From contig NZ_PEBI01000004.1 in the NCBI RefSeq assembly GCF_002802875.1, positions 186,001 through 250,000 on the forward strand: 64,000 nt of DNA, written 5' to 3'. The notes under the pieces were generated by a model. The model did no database searches and was not told where the DNA came from. It worked only from the letters and a program-made list of their open reading frames with translations. This stretch comes from Bifidobacterium primatium. GTDB taxonomy: Bacteria > Actinomycetota > Actinomycetes > Actinomycetales > Bifidobacteriaceae. Of this stretch, positions 55,337 to 63,509 are shown piece after piece. The translations under genes and the position numbers were made by a program. The number at the start of each line of letters is the position of its first letter. The stretch's first letter is position 1.

Positions 55337-56545
55337 ATGACCAACGAATACAAGCTGCTCACCCCCGGACCGCTGACCACGACCCGAACGGTCAAGGAGG
55401 AGATGCTCTTCGACCACTGCACGTGGGACGAGGACTACCAGCAGATCACGCAGAAGATCCGTCGCCAGCTGCTCGAGCTCGCGCACTGCGATCCGCAGGA
55501 GTACACCGTCGTGGTCATGCAGGGCTCCGGCACGTTCGGCGTGGAGAGCGTGCTGACCTCGGTGGTCAGCAAGGATGAGAAGGTGCTGCTGTGCACGAAC
55601 GGCGCCTACGGCGACCGTCAGGTGAAGATCTGCGAGCACGCGGGCATCGCGTACACGCAGTACGCCGAGCCGTACGACCGTATTCCGAGCGCCGAGAAGG
55701 TGGCCGAGTATCTTGACGCCGACCCGTCGATCACGCACGTGTCGATGATCCACTCCGAGACCACGTCCGGCCTGCTCAACGACATCCAGGCCGTGGCGAA
55801 GGTGGCCAAGGCGCACGGCAAGACGTTCATGGTGGACGCGATGAGCTCGTTCGGCGGCGTGGACATCCCGGTTGCCGACTGGGGCATCGACTTCATCGTC
55901 TCCTCCGCCAACAAGTGCATCCAGGGCGTGCCCGGCTTCAGCTTCATCATCTGCAACAAGGCGAAGCTCGAAGCTTCCAAGGGCAAGGCCCGCAGCCTGT
56001 CTCTGGACCTGTGGGACCAGTGGAACACGCTGGAGAAGGCCAACGGCAAGTGGCGCTACACCTCCCCCACCCACGTGGTGCTCGCCTTCTCGAAGGCGCT
56101 TGACGAGATGTTTGAGGAGGGCGGCATCCCGGTGCGTTCGGCCCGCTACCAGCTGAACAACGACCTGCTGATCGCCCGCATGAAGGCGCTGGGCTTCTCC
56201 ACGTTCCTCGCCGACCACCAGGGCCCGATCATCACGACGTTCCTCTACCCGAAGGGCACGAGCTTCGACTTCCACGACATGTACGAGTTCATCAAGGAAC
56301 GCGGCTACGCCATCTACCCGGGCAAGCTGACGAACGAGGACACGTTCCGTCTGGGCAACATCGGCGAGATCTACGCCGACGACATCGAGAAGGTCACCGA
56401 GCTGCTGGCCATGTACATGGGCGAGCGCGGCCTGCTTGAGGCCGCCACCGGCTCGGCCTCCGTGCCGGCCGCCATCGCCGCCATGGACAAGGCCGGCGAG
56501 CCCATCAAGGCCGCCGCCCCCATGGGTGTCAAGCTCGCCGCCTGA
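55337..56545 (+). CDS. phnW: 2-Aminoethylphosphonate-pyruvate aminotransferase
   Basis: 402 residues, class V PLP aminotransferase. It begins YKLLTPGPLTTTRTVKEEM, typical of PhnW. The PLP Lys is in FIVSSANKCIQGVPGFSF; MVDAMSSFGGVDIPV supplies the Asp facing the ring, and HSETTSGLLND the substrate side. It converts AEP and pyruvate to phosphonoacetaldehyde and alanine. The C-terminus has an extra 30 Ala-rich residues past the usual end. AGAAGGA lies before the ATG; 76 bp from the transporter stop. Confidence 0.93.
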   Translation: MTNEYKLLTPGPLTTTRTVKEEMLFDHCTWDEDYQQITQKIRRQLLELAHCDPQEYTVVVMQGSGTFGVESVLTSVVSKDEKVLLCTNGAYGDRQVKICEHAGIAYTQYAEPYDRIPSAEKVAEYLDADPSITHVSMIHSETTSGLLNDIQAVAKVAKAHGKTFMVDAMSSFGGVDIPVADWGIDFIVSSANKCIQGVPGFSFIICNKAKLEASKGKARSLSLDLWDQWNTLEKANGKWRYTSPTHVVLAFSKALDEMFEEGGIPVRSARYQLNNDLLIARMKALGFSTFLADHQGPIITTFLYPKGTSFDFHDMYEFIKERGYAIYPGKLTNEDTFRLGNIGEIYADDIEKVTELLAMYMGERGLLEAATGSASVPAAIAAMDKAGEPIKAAAPMGVKLAA

Positions 56546-56603
56546 CCCTCCCGCTCCCCGGCCCGCTCAAAACAGGCCGGGCATCAACGTGAAATCCTCT
56601 GGA

Positions 56604-56717
56604 GAGATTGGCACCCTTGTTCGACCGTAAGCAGCGAAGTCGTTTGCTACGCTTTGCGAGCAAACGACGGAGCGAGGCCGAACGGCCTTGAGTGTGTCGA
56701 ACAAGGGTGCCAATCTC
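56604..56717. repeat. 114-bp element with perfect 22-bp terminal inverted repeats between phnW and phnX
   Basis: GAGATTGGCACCCTTGTTCG starts a 22-nt arm (56604-56625) that pairs perfectly with 56696-56717. Inside are two further stems, GTCGTTTGCT/AGCAAACGAC (56639-56668) and AGGCC/GGCCT (about 56676-56689). The RNA would fold as a three-way junction. It resembles a MITE or a structured intercistronic RNA. No target duplication is obvious. A smaller GC stem (GGCCCG...CGGGC near 56560-56581) precedes it. Confidence 0.75.
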
Positions 56718-56779
56718 GACTCCGGCCTACCGCGCGTTACATGACATCATCAACAAACCAGCAAAAAGGAAACATCACT

Positions 56780-57562
56780 ATGACCAACCGTTTTGAGGCC
56801 GTCATCTTCGATTGGGCCGGCACCACCGTCGACTACGGCTGCTTCGCCCCCGTCCGCGCCTTCCAGGAGGCGTTCCGCGAGTTCGGCATCGATCCGACGA
56901 TGGCGGAGACCCGCAAGCCGATGGGCATGCTCAAGCACGACCACATCAACACGATGCTGCACATGGAGCGCATCGCCCGCGCATGGGAGGACGAGCACGG
57001 CCACGCCCCCACCGACAAGGACGTGGATGACGTGTACGCGCATTTCGAGCCGAAGCTGCTGTCGATTCTGGACGGCTACGCCGGCCCGAAGCCGGGTGTG
57101 CTCGATGCGGTGGCCGCATTGCGCGAGGCCGGTCTGAAGATCGGTTCGACCACGGGCTACACCGACAAGATGATGGACATCGTGGTGCCGAAGGCCAAGG
57201 AGAACGGCTACGATCCGGACTTCTGGATCAGCCCGGACGGCACGAACGGTTTCGGCCGTCCCTACCCGTACATGATCTTCAGGAACCTTGAGAAGCTGGG
57301 TGTCTCCTCCGTGCATGCCGCCGCCAAGGTGGGCGATACGCTGTCCGACATCCGCGAGGGCAAGAACGCCGGCGTGTTCACGATCGGCGTGGTCGAGGGC
57401 AGCTCGCAGCTGGCGCTGAGCCAGGAGGAGTTCGAGGCGCTGTCCGAGACCGGGAAGGCGGAGGCCCGCGCAAAGGCCAAGGCCGCATTCACCGAGGCCG
57501 GCGCCGACGCCGTCATCAACACGATGGCCGAGCTGCCGACCCTGATCGCCCAGATCGCCTGA
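56780..57562 (+). CDS. phnX: Phosphonoacetaldehyde hydrolase (phosphonatase)
   Basis: 260 residues, HAD superfamily. The nucleophile Asp is in AVIFDWAGTTVDYGCFAPV; the Schiff-base Lys unique to PhnX is in KPMGMLKHDHINTML; GSTTGYTDKMMDIVV and KVGDTLSDIREGKNAG complete the HAD motifs. It splits phosphonoacetaldehyde into phosphate and acetaldehyde. The start MTNRFEAV follows AAAAGGAAA; the longer upstream frame crosses the inverted-repeat element and is not credible. Confidence 0.93.
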   Translation: MTNRFEAVIFDWAGTTVDYGCFAPVRAFQEAFREFGIDPTMAETRKPMGMLKHDHINTMLHMERIARAWEDEHGHAPTDKDVDDVYAHFEPKLLSILDGYAGPKPGVLDAVAALREAGLKIGSTTGYTDKMMDIVVPKAKENGYDPDFWISPDGTNGFGRPYPYMIFRNLEKLGVSSVHAAAKVGDTLSDIREGKNAGVFTIGVVEGSSQLALSQEEFEALSETGKAEARAKAKAAFTEAGADAVINTMAELPTLIAQIA

Positions 57563-57601
57563 CGCTCCGTGACCGGACGGCCGGTCCGTCCGCCCCGATC
57601 C

Positions 57602-57728
57602 GGTTACTCGCCAAATCCACCGCAAAGCCGGTCACTCACCGTTTTCCGCCACGTACGAGCCGCCCCTTCGGCGTGTCGCGTCCGGAAACAGTGAGTGACC
57701 GGCTTTGCGTCCATATTGGTGAGTAATC
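57602..57728. repeat. 127-bp palindromic element downstream of phnX
   Basis: Core arms CGCAAAGCCGGTCACTCAC (57621-57639) and GTGAGTGACCGGCTTTGCG (57691-57709) are perfect; outer arms extend the pairing imperfectly to 57602 and 57728. The inner part also pairs TTTCCG with CGGAAA. Together one stem of about 40 imperfect pairs. It could end the phn transcript, but its size suggests a dispersed repeat family. Confidence 0.75.
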
Positions 57729-57752
57729 GCGAACCGTATCGGCCACACATTC

Positions 57753-57950
57753 CTACTCGCCGCGTTTCGCCCGCTCGACCGCTTCGTGAATCCGGTCGAT
57801 CTCGCCCTGAAGTTGCGCAATCCGCGCCGTGATCGCCCCGGCATCGACGTCAGGCTCCTGCAGCCTGTCCCGCAGCTCCCCTATCTCATCCTTGAGTCCG
57901 TCGATGCGAAGCAACTGCATCTGCAGCTTCCGCCGTGTCTCCAAATCCAT
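57753..57950 (-). CDS. Small coiled-coil protein, unknown function
   Basis: 65 residues, starting MDLETRRKLQMQLLRIDGLKD behind GGAAGGAG. Heptad-like Leu/Ile spacing through DEIGELRDRLQEP and ITARIAQLQGEIDRIHEAV predicts a helical hairpin or coiled coil. No family recognised. It stands alone on the minus strand between the phn and thiamine-linked genes. Confidence 0.65.
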   Translation of the reverse strand: MDLETRRKLQMQLLRIDGLKDEIGELRDRLQEPDVDAGAITARIAQLQGEIDRIHEAVERAKRGE

Positions 57951-58057
57951 ATCCGAATCTCCTTCCGTGGCCCGGCTCCCACAATAATCGAAAACACACA
58001 ACGAATATTCCATGGTCGGCTATTGCGTGGCGTGACGGTTTTCGGTATCGTCTGTGG

Positions 58058-58150
58058 GACGGACTGACGGGGGTGCCTTCATGGCTGAGATGGGCGGAAC
58101 GCCGCCCGAACCCGTTGACCTGAACAGGATAATGCCTGCGTAGGGATGTC
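58058..58150 (+). ncRNA. TPP riboswitch (THI element)
   Basis: Contains the conserved TPP aptamer parts in order: GGGGGTGCC, GGCTGAGA, then GAACCCGTTGACCTGAACAG followed by GATAATGCCTGCGTAGGGA. This is one of the most diagnostic RNA motifs known. The next gene, an NCS2 permease, starts 180 nt downstream; no clear T-run terminator is seen, so control may be on translation or through a long-range fold. Confidence 0.95.
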
Positions 58151-58328
58151 ACGCCGCATCATGCCGGCCCATGCACGCCGGTCTCGTGTGCCCACACATG
58201 CGAGGAAAGGCACCGGTCTTCTCGGCCTCTTGGCACCCCAATTGAAACGCACGCAGCGCAAGCGACAAACACAATGCGTCGCGATGCGTGACGCCGCGCG
58301 GGCCCGAAAACCGAGAGGAAGAGACTCC

Positions 58329-59684
58329 ATGACTCAGCAATCACTGAGCCCCAAACTCACCCCGAAGAACATGCTGCTGGGCTTCCAGCACGTGCTCGTC
58401 TCCAACGTCTGGCTCGATCCGGTGTTCGTCGCGGCGGCCATCGGCCTGCCTCTGGCGCTGTCGTCGAACATGGTCAACGCCATCTTCATCATCTCCGGCC
58501 TGGTCACGCTCGTGCAGGCCACGAGGCTCGTCCGCCTGCCGATCGTGCAGGGCCCGTCGGCCGCGTTCGACGCGCTGATGATCGCCGCCGGCACCGCGGG
58601 CTCGCTCGCCGCGGCCGGCACGTCCATCTTCATCGCCTCGCTGATCTTCCTGGTGCTGTGCCTGACGCGCGTCATCGAGAACCTGCGGTTCCTGTTCGCG
58701 CCCATCGTCTCCGGCGTCATCATCTTCCTCGTGGGCGTTTCGCTCTCCGGCTTCACGCTCAGCGAGTTCCTCGGCGGAGCGCCCGGCGACAAGGGCTTCG
58801 CCGACCCGAAGGTGCTGGCCGTCTCCATCCTCACCACCGTGCTCGTGGTGGTGCTCTCGCAGTTCGGCAAGGGTCTGTGGCGTTCGCTCTCGTATCTGAT
58901 CGCACTCGTGGCCGGCACCGCCCTGGCCATCGCCTTCGGCCTGTCCGACTTCTCCGGTGTGGCCTCCAAGCCGTGGATCGGCCTGCCCACGTTCATGCCG
59001 TACGGCGGCTTCACGTTCGATGCCGCTATCTTCGTGCCGTTCTTCATCGCCTACATGGTGGCCGTCATGGAAGCGCTGGGCGTCTACCAGGCCGCCACGG
59101 AGATCCAGGGCACGAAGCTGGAGAACAAGCAGGTGCGTTACGGTCTGGCCGGCGAGGCGGCCGGTTCGGCGCTCTCGTCGCTGATCGGCGGCTTCACCAC
59201 CACCGCCTACCCGCAGAACGTGGCGCTGCTCAAGGTGACGGACGAGGGCAAGACCCGCACCCGCGTGCCGGTGATCATCGCCGGCGTGATCTTCGTGGTG
59301 CTGGGCTTCATCCCCAAGGCCGGCGCCGTGCTTTCGCTCATCCCCTCGCCGGTCATCGGCGGCATCTTCCTGCCGGCCGCGGCCAGCCTCATCTCCACCG
59401 GCTTCAACACGCTGCGCAAGGTGGAGTCCACCGAACGCAACCAGGTGGTCATCGGTCTGTCGCTGCTGCTGGGCATCGCCCTGCCGAGCGCGCTGAGCGG
59501 CCTCGAGGGCGGCGCACACGTGTTCTTCTCGAACAGCATCCTCGTCGGTGCGTTCGCCGTGGTCATCCTCAAGCTGCTGCTCATCGACCTGCCGAATCTC
59601 GTCGCCAGGAAGACCGGCAAGACCACTGCCAAGGCGGCTGCCGAAACGACTGATGCCGGCGACGGCGCGTCCGAGACCAAGTAG
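58329..59684 (+). CDS. NCS2-family permease under TPP riboswitch control
   Basis: 451 residues and about 12-14 membrane segments. Family hallmarks: GFQHVLVSNVWLDPVFVAAAIGLPLALSS at the N-terminus, QGPSAAFDALMIAAGT, the Glu-containing helix VAVMEALGVYQAATEIQG, and GGFTTTAYPQNVALLKVT. NCS2 proteins move xanthine, uracil or similar bases with protons. The upstream TPP aptamer suggests the true cargo is a thiamine-related pyrimidine (HMP) or thiamine; this is inference. GAGGAAGAG precedes the ATG at 58329. The C-terminus ends in a polar Thr/Ala-rich tail. Confidence 0.9.
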   Translation: MTQQSLSPKLTPKNMLLGFQHVLVSNVWLDPVFVAAAIGLPLALSSNMVNAIFIISGLVTLVQATRLVRLPIVQGPSAAFDALMIAAGTAGSLAAAGTSIFIASLIFLVLCLTRVIENLRFLFAPIVSGVIIFLVGVSLSGFTLSEFLGGAPGDKGFADPKVLAVSILTTVLVVVLSQFGKGLWRSLSYLIALVAGTALAIAFGLSDFSGVASKPWIGLPTFMPYGGFTFDAAIFVPFFIAYMVAVMEALGVYQAATEIQGTKLENKQVRYGLAGEAAGSALSSLIGGFTTTAYPQNVALLKVTDEGKTRTRVPVIIAGVIFVVLGFIPKAGAVLSLIPSPVIGGIFLPAAASLISTGFNTLRKVESTERNQVVIGLSLLLGIALPSALSGLEGGAHVFFSNSILVGAFAVVILKLLLIDLPNLVARKTGKTTAKAAAETTDAGDGASETK

Positions 59685-59737
59685 TCTCACCATTTAGAAT
59701 CGGTATCAGACGATAGCCGATATCCCATGCCACAAGG

Positions 59738-59786
59738 CATATGGAACAGGCGCGGACGGAAGCATCGTTCGCGCCTGTTCCATATG
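59738..59786. promoter_or_regulatory. Long perfect hairpin between the NCS2 gene and the luxE-like gene
   Basis: CATATGGAACAGGCGCG (59738-59754) pairs with CGCGCCTGTTCCATATG (59770-59786), and four more inner pairs (one a wobble) close a 7-nt loop, giving about 21 bp. There is no T-run. It may be an operator palindrome, a processing site or a terminator that separates the riboswitch-controlled permease from the genes downstream. Confidence 0.75.
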
Positions 59787-59827
59787 TCCGTATAGCAGGC
59801 CCGGCAGCCCCAAGGAAAGGACCCATC

Positions 59828-60955
59828 ATGCCCATACAGCCAGCCGTCTCCCCCGCCCGCGAAACCGTGAAGCAGGCGGTGCTGGACTTCATCGACCGTT
59901 ACGGCTGCGAGCAGGCCCCGGACGAGGAATTCGACAGGCTCGCCCGCCTGATCTTCGCCTTCCAGTTCGCCAACAACGTGCCGTACCGCGCCTACTGCAC
60001 GTCGAAGCGCGTGACGCCGCCGACGCTCGACAGCTGGTCGTCGATTCCGCCGATGCCGGTGGACGGCTTCAAGATGCTTACGCTCACGTCCACACCGGAG
60101 GCCGACTGCGAGGCCGTGTTCACGACGAGCGGCACCACGCGCCCCGGTCAGAAGGGCCGCAATTTCCATCCCGACCTCGAGGTCTGGGATGCGTCGATGA
60201 TCGGCCCGTTCCGTCATTTCATCCTGCCCGACCGCGAGCGCATCCGTATCGGCGTGATCTCGCCGGCGTGGGATATGAACGAGCATTCGTCGCTGTCGCG
60301 GTATCTGACGCGCGCGCTTGAGCAGTGCGGTGCCGAGGGCAGTGACTACTTCTTCCATGAGCAGGGGCTGGAGTTCGATCGCATCGAACGATTCCTTGAG
60401 CAGGCGGTGACGGACGATGTGCCGGTGATGCTGATGGGCGCGTCGTCGGCGTACTGGTATCTGCTGGAGCATCTGCGCGAGTCGGGCCGCACGTTCGTTC
60501 TGCCGGACGATTCCCGCCTGTTCGATACGGGTGGTTTCAAGAGCACGAAGACGGGCATCACCGTGGATGACATGTATGCGATGTTCGCCGACGTGTTCGG
60601 CGTGGACCGCACGCACTGCGTGAACATGTACGGCATGACGGAGCTGAGCTCGCAGATCTACGATCAGAATCTGCTGTCGTACTACACGGATGGTTCGGTC
60701 AATACGCTGAAGGCCACGCCGGCGTGGGTGCGTTCGGTCATGCTGGATCCGCAGACGCTGACGCCTGTGGCCGACGGCGAGACCGGTGTGATCGCGCATT
60801 ACGATCTTGCGAACTGGAATTCGTGTCTGGCGATTCTCACCGAGGATCTGGGTGTGCGCTCGGCGGATGGCTATCGTCTGCTGGGTCGTGCGAAGGGCGC
60901 GGAGGCGCGTGGCTGCTCCATCACGGTGGACGAGGTCATGGCGGCGAACGCATGA
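59828..60955 (+). CDS. LuxE-family acyl-protein synthetase
   Basis: 375 residues, close to LuxE of luminous bacteria (about 375). The adenylate-forming P-loop is VFTTSGTTRPGQKGR. The motif NMYGMTELSSQIYD matches the ANL-type A5 region. A Cys near residue 363 (RGCSIT) sits where Vibrio LuxE has its acylated Cys362. LuxE activates a fatty acid as acyl-AMP and hands it to the reductase LuxC. The start MPIQPAVSPAR follows GGAAAGGA. It overlaps the next gene by 4 bp, supporting a shared complex. Confidence 0.88.
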   Translation: MPIQPAVSPARETVKQAVLDFIDRYGCEQAPDEEFDRLARLIFAFQFANNVPYRAYCTSKRVTPPTLDSWSSIPPMPVDGFKMLTLTSTPEADCEAVFTTSGTTRPGQKGRNFHPDLEVWDASMIGPFRHFILPDRERIRIGVISPAWDMNEHSSLSRYLTRALEQCGAEGSDYFFHEQGLEFDRIERFLEQAVTDDVPVMLMGASSAYWYLLEHLRESGRTFVLPDDSRLFDTGGFKSTKTGITVDDMYAMFADVFGVDRTHCVNMYGMTELSSQIYDQNLLSYYTDGSVNTLKATPAWVRSVMLDPQTLTPVADGETGVIAHYDLANWNSCLAILTEDLGVRSADGYRLLGRAKGAEARGCSITVDEVMAANA

Positions 60956-62490
60956 GCGGCGACGGCGTCTCCGTTGGCGGCAATGTCGTCGATAACGCCG
61001 ATATCGTCGATGTCTTCCATGCTCCGGCCGGTTTTTCGTTTACTGCGTTCGATACACGCGAAATCACGACGCCCGATGGACCTGTGTCGCTGCGGTATCC
61101 GCGTCTTGACGCCGATGTGATTCATGCGTTGTGCGATGACGTTCGGAAGAACCGCAATGATTGTCTTGCTTCCATGCCCGTGAACGACATCATCGACGTG
61201 TTGGCGAAGGCCGTGGAACTGTGGACGGACCCCGATTATCCGCTGCGTCGTCTTGCCGAACGGCTGGTCCCGGCGATCACCGGATACGACGCGGATATGA
61301 CGCGGATCGAGCTCAAACGCTATATGCGCATGTTCCGTCGTCGCGAGCTGCTGAGGTTCGTGGACGACGACCTGCCGTGTCCGCAGATGCTGGACGAGTA
61401 CCGTCCGAACAGGTCCGGCGGCTATACGCGACTGTATGGTCCGGACCTCTCGTTCCACGTGTTTTCAAGCAACGTGCCGGGCATTCCGGTGTGGAGCATG
61501 ACGATGGGCCTGCTGGTCAAAAGCGGTATCGTCGGCAAGTCGTCGTTCGACGAGCCGCTGATGCCGGTGCTGTTCGCGAAGTCGATTCGCGAGGTCGACC
61601 CCGAACTGGCGGATGCGATCGCCGTGGTGCCGTGGAAGGGCGGGACGGAGCCGTTGGAGAACGCCGCCATCGGGGAGGCGAACGCGGTCATCGTCTATGG
61701 TTCCTCGCATACGACGGAGCTGCTGCGCCCGAAGGTGGCGGAGAGCAAGCCGTTCCTCAGCTATGGGGCGCGCATCGGATTCTCGCTTGTCGGCCGGGAG
61801 TCGCTGCGTGCGGATTGCTACGAGTCCACGATTCATCACATGGCGGTGGATGTGGCCACGTACGACCAGCAAAGCTGTCTGGCCGCACAGACGGTGTTCG
61901 TGGAGCGTGGCGGCGTGCTGGCTCCGCATGAGACGGCCGAGCTGCTGGCCCATGAATTGGAGTCCCAGCAGCGCAAGTACCCGCGGTCCACGCCCACGCA
62001 GGAGGAGTCGCTGGCCATCCGGCGCATGCGCTCCTCCGTGGAGATGATGTCGCTGTTCGCCGGCGGCTCCGGCACGGGCATGGCCGACGACGGTTCCGGA
62101 CCGTTCGTCATCGCGTCGCCGCATGGCACCGACTGGACGGTGCTGTACTACCCAGATGCGGCGTCATTGCCCACGCCGGCCTCCCCGTTGAACCGCACCA
62201 TCACCGTGGTGGCGGTCAATGATCTCGCCGACGCCCTGCCGGTGATGACACCGTACCGCCAATGGCTCCAGTCGTGTGGCGTGGCCGTGGACAGCACGCG
62301 GCTGTTCCCGCTGGCGCAGCGGGTGGGAGAACTGGGCATCGACCGCATATGCCCGGTCGGCGAAATGAACCGCGCCAAGTCGGGATGGCATCATGACGGC
62401 GGATTCAACCTGCTCGACCTGGTGCGTGCGGTGGACGTGGAACGCGGCACCGACCGGTTCGCCGACTCCTTCGACGACGACTTCGAATAA
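60952..62490 (+). CDS. LuxC-family acyl-CoA/acyl-protein reductase
   Basis: 512 residues, aldehyde-dehydrogenase-like fold. The catalytic Cys lies in ATYDQQSCLAAQTVFVE. The nucleotide region includes VFSSNVPGIPVWSMTMGLLVKSGIVGKSS, and ENAAIGEANAVIVYGSS precedes the active site. The C-terminal end GWHHDGGFNLLDLVRAVD is conserved in LuxC. It reduces the LuxE-bound acyl group with NADPH to a fatty aldehyde. No luxA, luxB or luxD is present, so light production is not the role. Confidence 0.88.
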   Translation: MSGDGVSVGGNVVDNADIVDVFHAPAGFSFTAFDTREITTPDGPVSLRYPRLDADVIHALCDDVRKNRNDCLASMPVNDIIDVLAKAVELWTDPDYPLRRLAERLVPAITGYDADMTRIELKRYMRMFRRRELLRFVDDDLPCPQMLDEYRPNRSGGYTRLYGPDLSFHVFSSNVPGIPVWSMTMGLLVKSGIVGKSSFDEPLMPVLFAKSIREVDPELADAIAVVPWKGGTEPLENAAIGEANAVIVYGSSHTTELLRPKVAESKPFLSYGARIGFSLVGRESLRADCYESTIHHMAVDVATYDQQSCLAAQTVFVERGGVLAPHETAELLAHELESQQRKYPRSTPTQEESLAIRRMRSSVEMMSLFAGGSGTGMADDGSGPFVIASPHGTDWTVLYYPDAASLPTPASPLNRTITVVAVNDLADALPVMTPYRQWLQSCGVAVDSTRLFPLAQRVGELGIDRICPVGEMNRAKSGWHHDGGFNLLDLVRAVDVERGTDRFADSFDDDFE

Positions 62491-62516
62491 CAACGATACA
62501 TTTCGGGAGCATCATC

Positions 62517-63317
62517 ATGACAACAGCATCATCCCCGACCCTGCCCCTCGCCGGCAAGGCGGCGATCGTCACCGGCGCAAGCCGTGGCATCGGCGCGGCC
62601 ATCGCCAGACGGTTCGCCGAGCTCGGCGCGGCCGTGGTCATCGACTATCTGAGCAACGACGAGCGCGCCCTCGCCACGGCCACGGCCATCGAACGGGAGA
62701 CCGGCGCCGAAGGCCGCGTGGCCGTGTTCAGGGCGGATGTGCGCGACGAGGAGCAGGTCCGTGCGCTGGCGGCGTTCACCGAGGAGACGTTCGGCGGCGT
62801 GGACATCCTCGTCAACAACGCGCTGAGCCATTATTCGTTCGACCCGCGCCAGCGCCGCACGTTCGACGGCATTTCGTGGGACGACTACCGCGAGCAGATC
62901 GACGGCTGCCTGCGCGGCGCCTACAACACATGCGCCGCCTGCCTGCCGCGGATGCGCAGGCAGGCCGGCGGCGCGATAGTCAACGTGTCGAGCAACCTCG
63001 TCGACGCGCCGATCGTGCCATACCACGATTACACGGCGGCAAAGGGGTCGCTCGTGGGATTCACCCGTTCGCTCGCCCAGGAGCTGGGCAAGTGGGGCAT
63101 CCGCGTGAACGCCGTGGCGGCGGGGCTCACCGTCGGCACGGATTCGAGCCGCGCCACCACGGAGGACGTGCGCGAGCGCATCGTGGCGATGACGCCGCTG
63201 GGACGTCTCGCCACCGCCGACGACATCGCCGGGGCCGTGGTGATGCTGGCCGGCGACGACGCCGCGTTCATCACCGGCCAGACCCTGCACGCCGACGGCG
63301 GCCTGGTGATGCGGTAG
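62517..63317 (+). CDS. Short-chain dehydrogenase/reductase (FabG-like)
   Basis: 266 residues, classical SDR: NAD(P) site VTGASRGIGAAIAR, structural DILVNNAL, catalytic Ser in VNVSSN and YTAAK, and the late ITGQTLHADGGLVMR. The Asp/Arg pattern after the second strand (IDYLSNDE) does not settle NADH versus NADPH. Located 26 bp after luxC, so it likely acts on the same product, for example reducing an aldehyde or ketone; a FabG role in lipid synthesis is the alternative. Confidence 0.88.
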   Translation: MTTASSPTLPLAGKAAIVTGASRGIGAAIARRFAELGAAVVIDYLSNDERALATATAIERETGAEGRVAVFRADVRDEEQVRALAAFTEETFGGVDILVNNALSHYSFDPRQRRTFDGISWDDYREQIDGCLRGAYNTCAACLPRMRRQAGGAIVNVSSNLVDAPIVPYHDYTAAKGSLVGFTRSLAQELGKWGIRVNAVAAGLTVGTDSSRATTEDVRERIVAMTPLGRLATADDIAGAVVMLAGDDAAFITGQTLHADGGLVMR

Positions 63318-63347
63318 CGGCACGGTTGGAGCGGCTCCGGCGGGGTG

Positions 63348-63494
63348 TGTCACACTCCCCTCAGTCCGCTGACGCGGACACCTCCCCTCGATCTCCGAGG
63401 GGAGCCAATAAGAAAACCGTCTCCGCTCCGACTCCCCTCGTTTTCCGAAAGGAGCCAAACCATCTCCGCTTTGCCTGACTGAGGGGAGTTGACA
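63348..63494. repeat. 147-bp element with CCCCTCAGTC terminal inverted repeats and internal hairpins
   Basis: Arms TGTCACACTCCCCTCAGTC (63348-63366) and GACTGAGGGGAGTTGACA (63477-63494) pair except for one extra base. Inside, TCCCCTCGATCTCCGAGGGGA (63383-63403) forms a hairpin followed by GCCA, and a second, similar CTCCCCTCG...AGGAGCCA unit follows. This kind of CCCCTC/GAGGGG palindrome is common between genes in bifidobacteria and other gut bacteria, from general knowledge. Confidence 0.75.
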
Positions 63495-63509
63495 GAGACC
63501 CGCGCTCCC

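Noticed and set aside
59828-63317. Bioluminescence operon
   Set aside because: Only LuxE- and LuxC-type genes are present; luciferase subunits LuxA/LuxB and the transferase LuxD are absent, and the host type is anaerobic.
62393-63478. 361-codon frame overlapping the SDR gene in another frame
   Set aside because: Arg/Gly-rich shadow of the SDR coding sequence with no domain.
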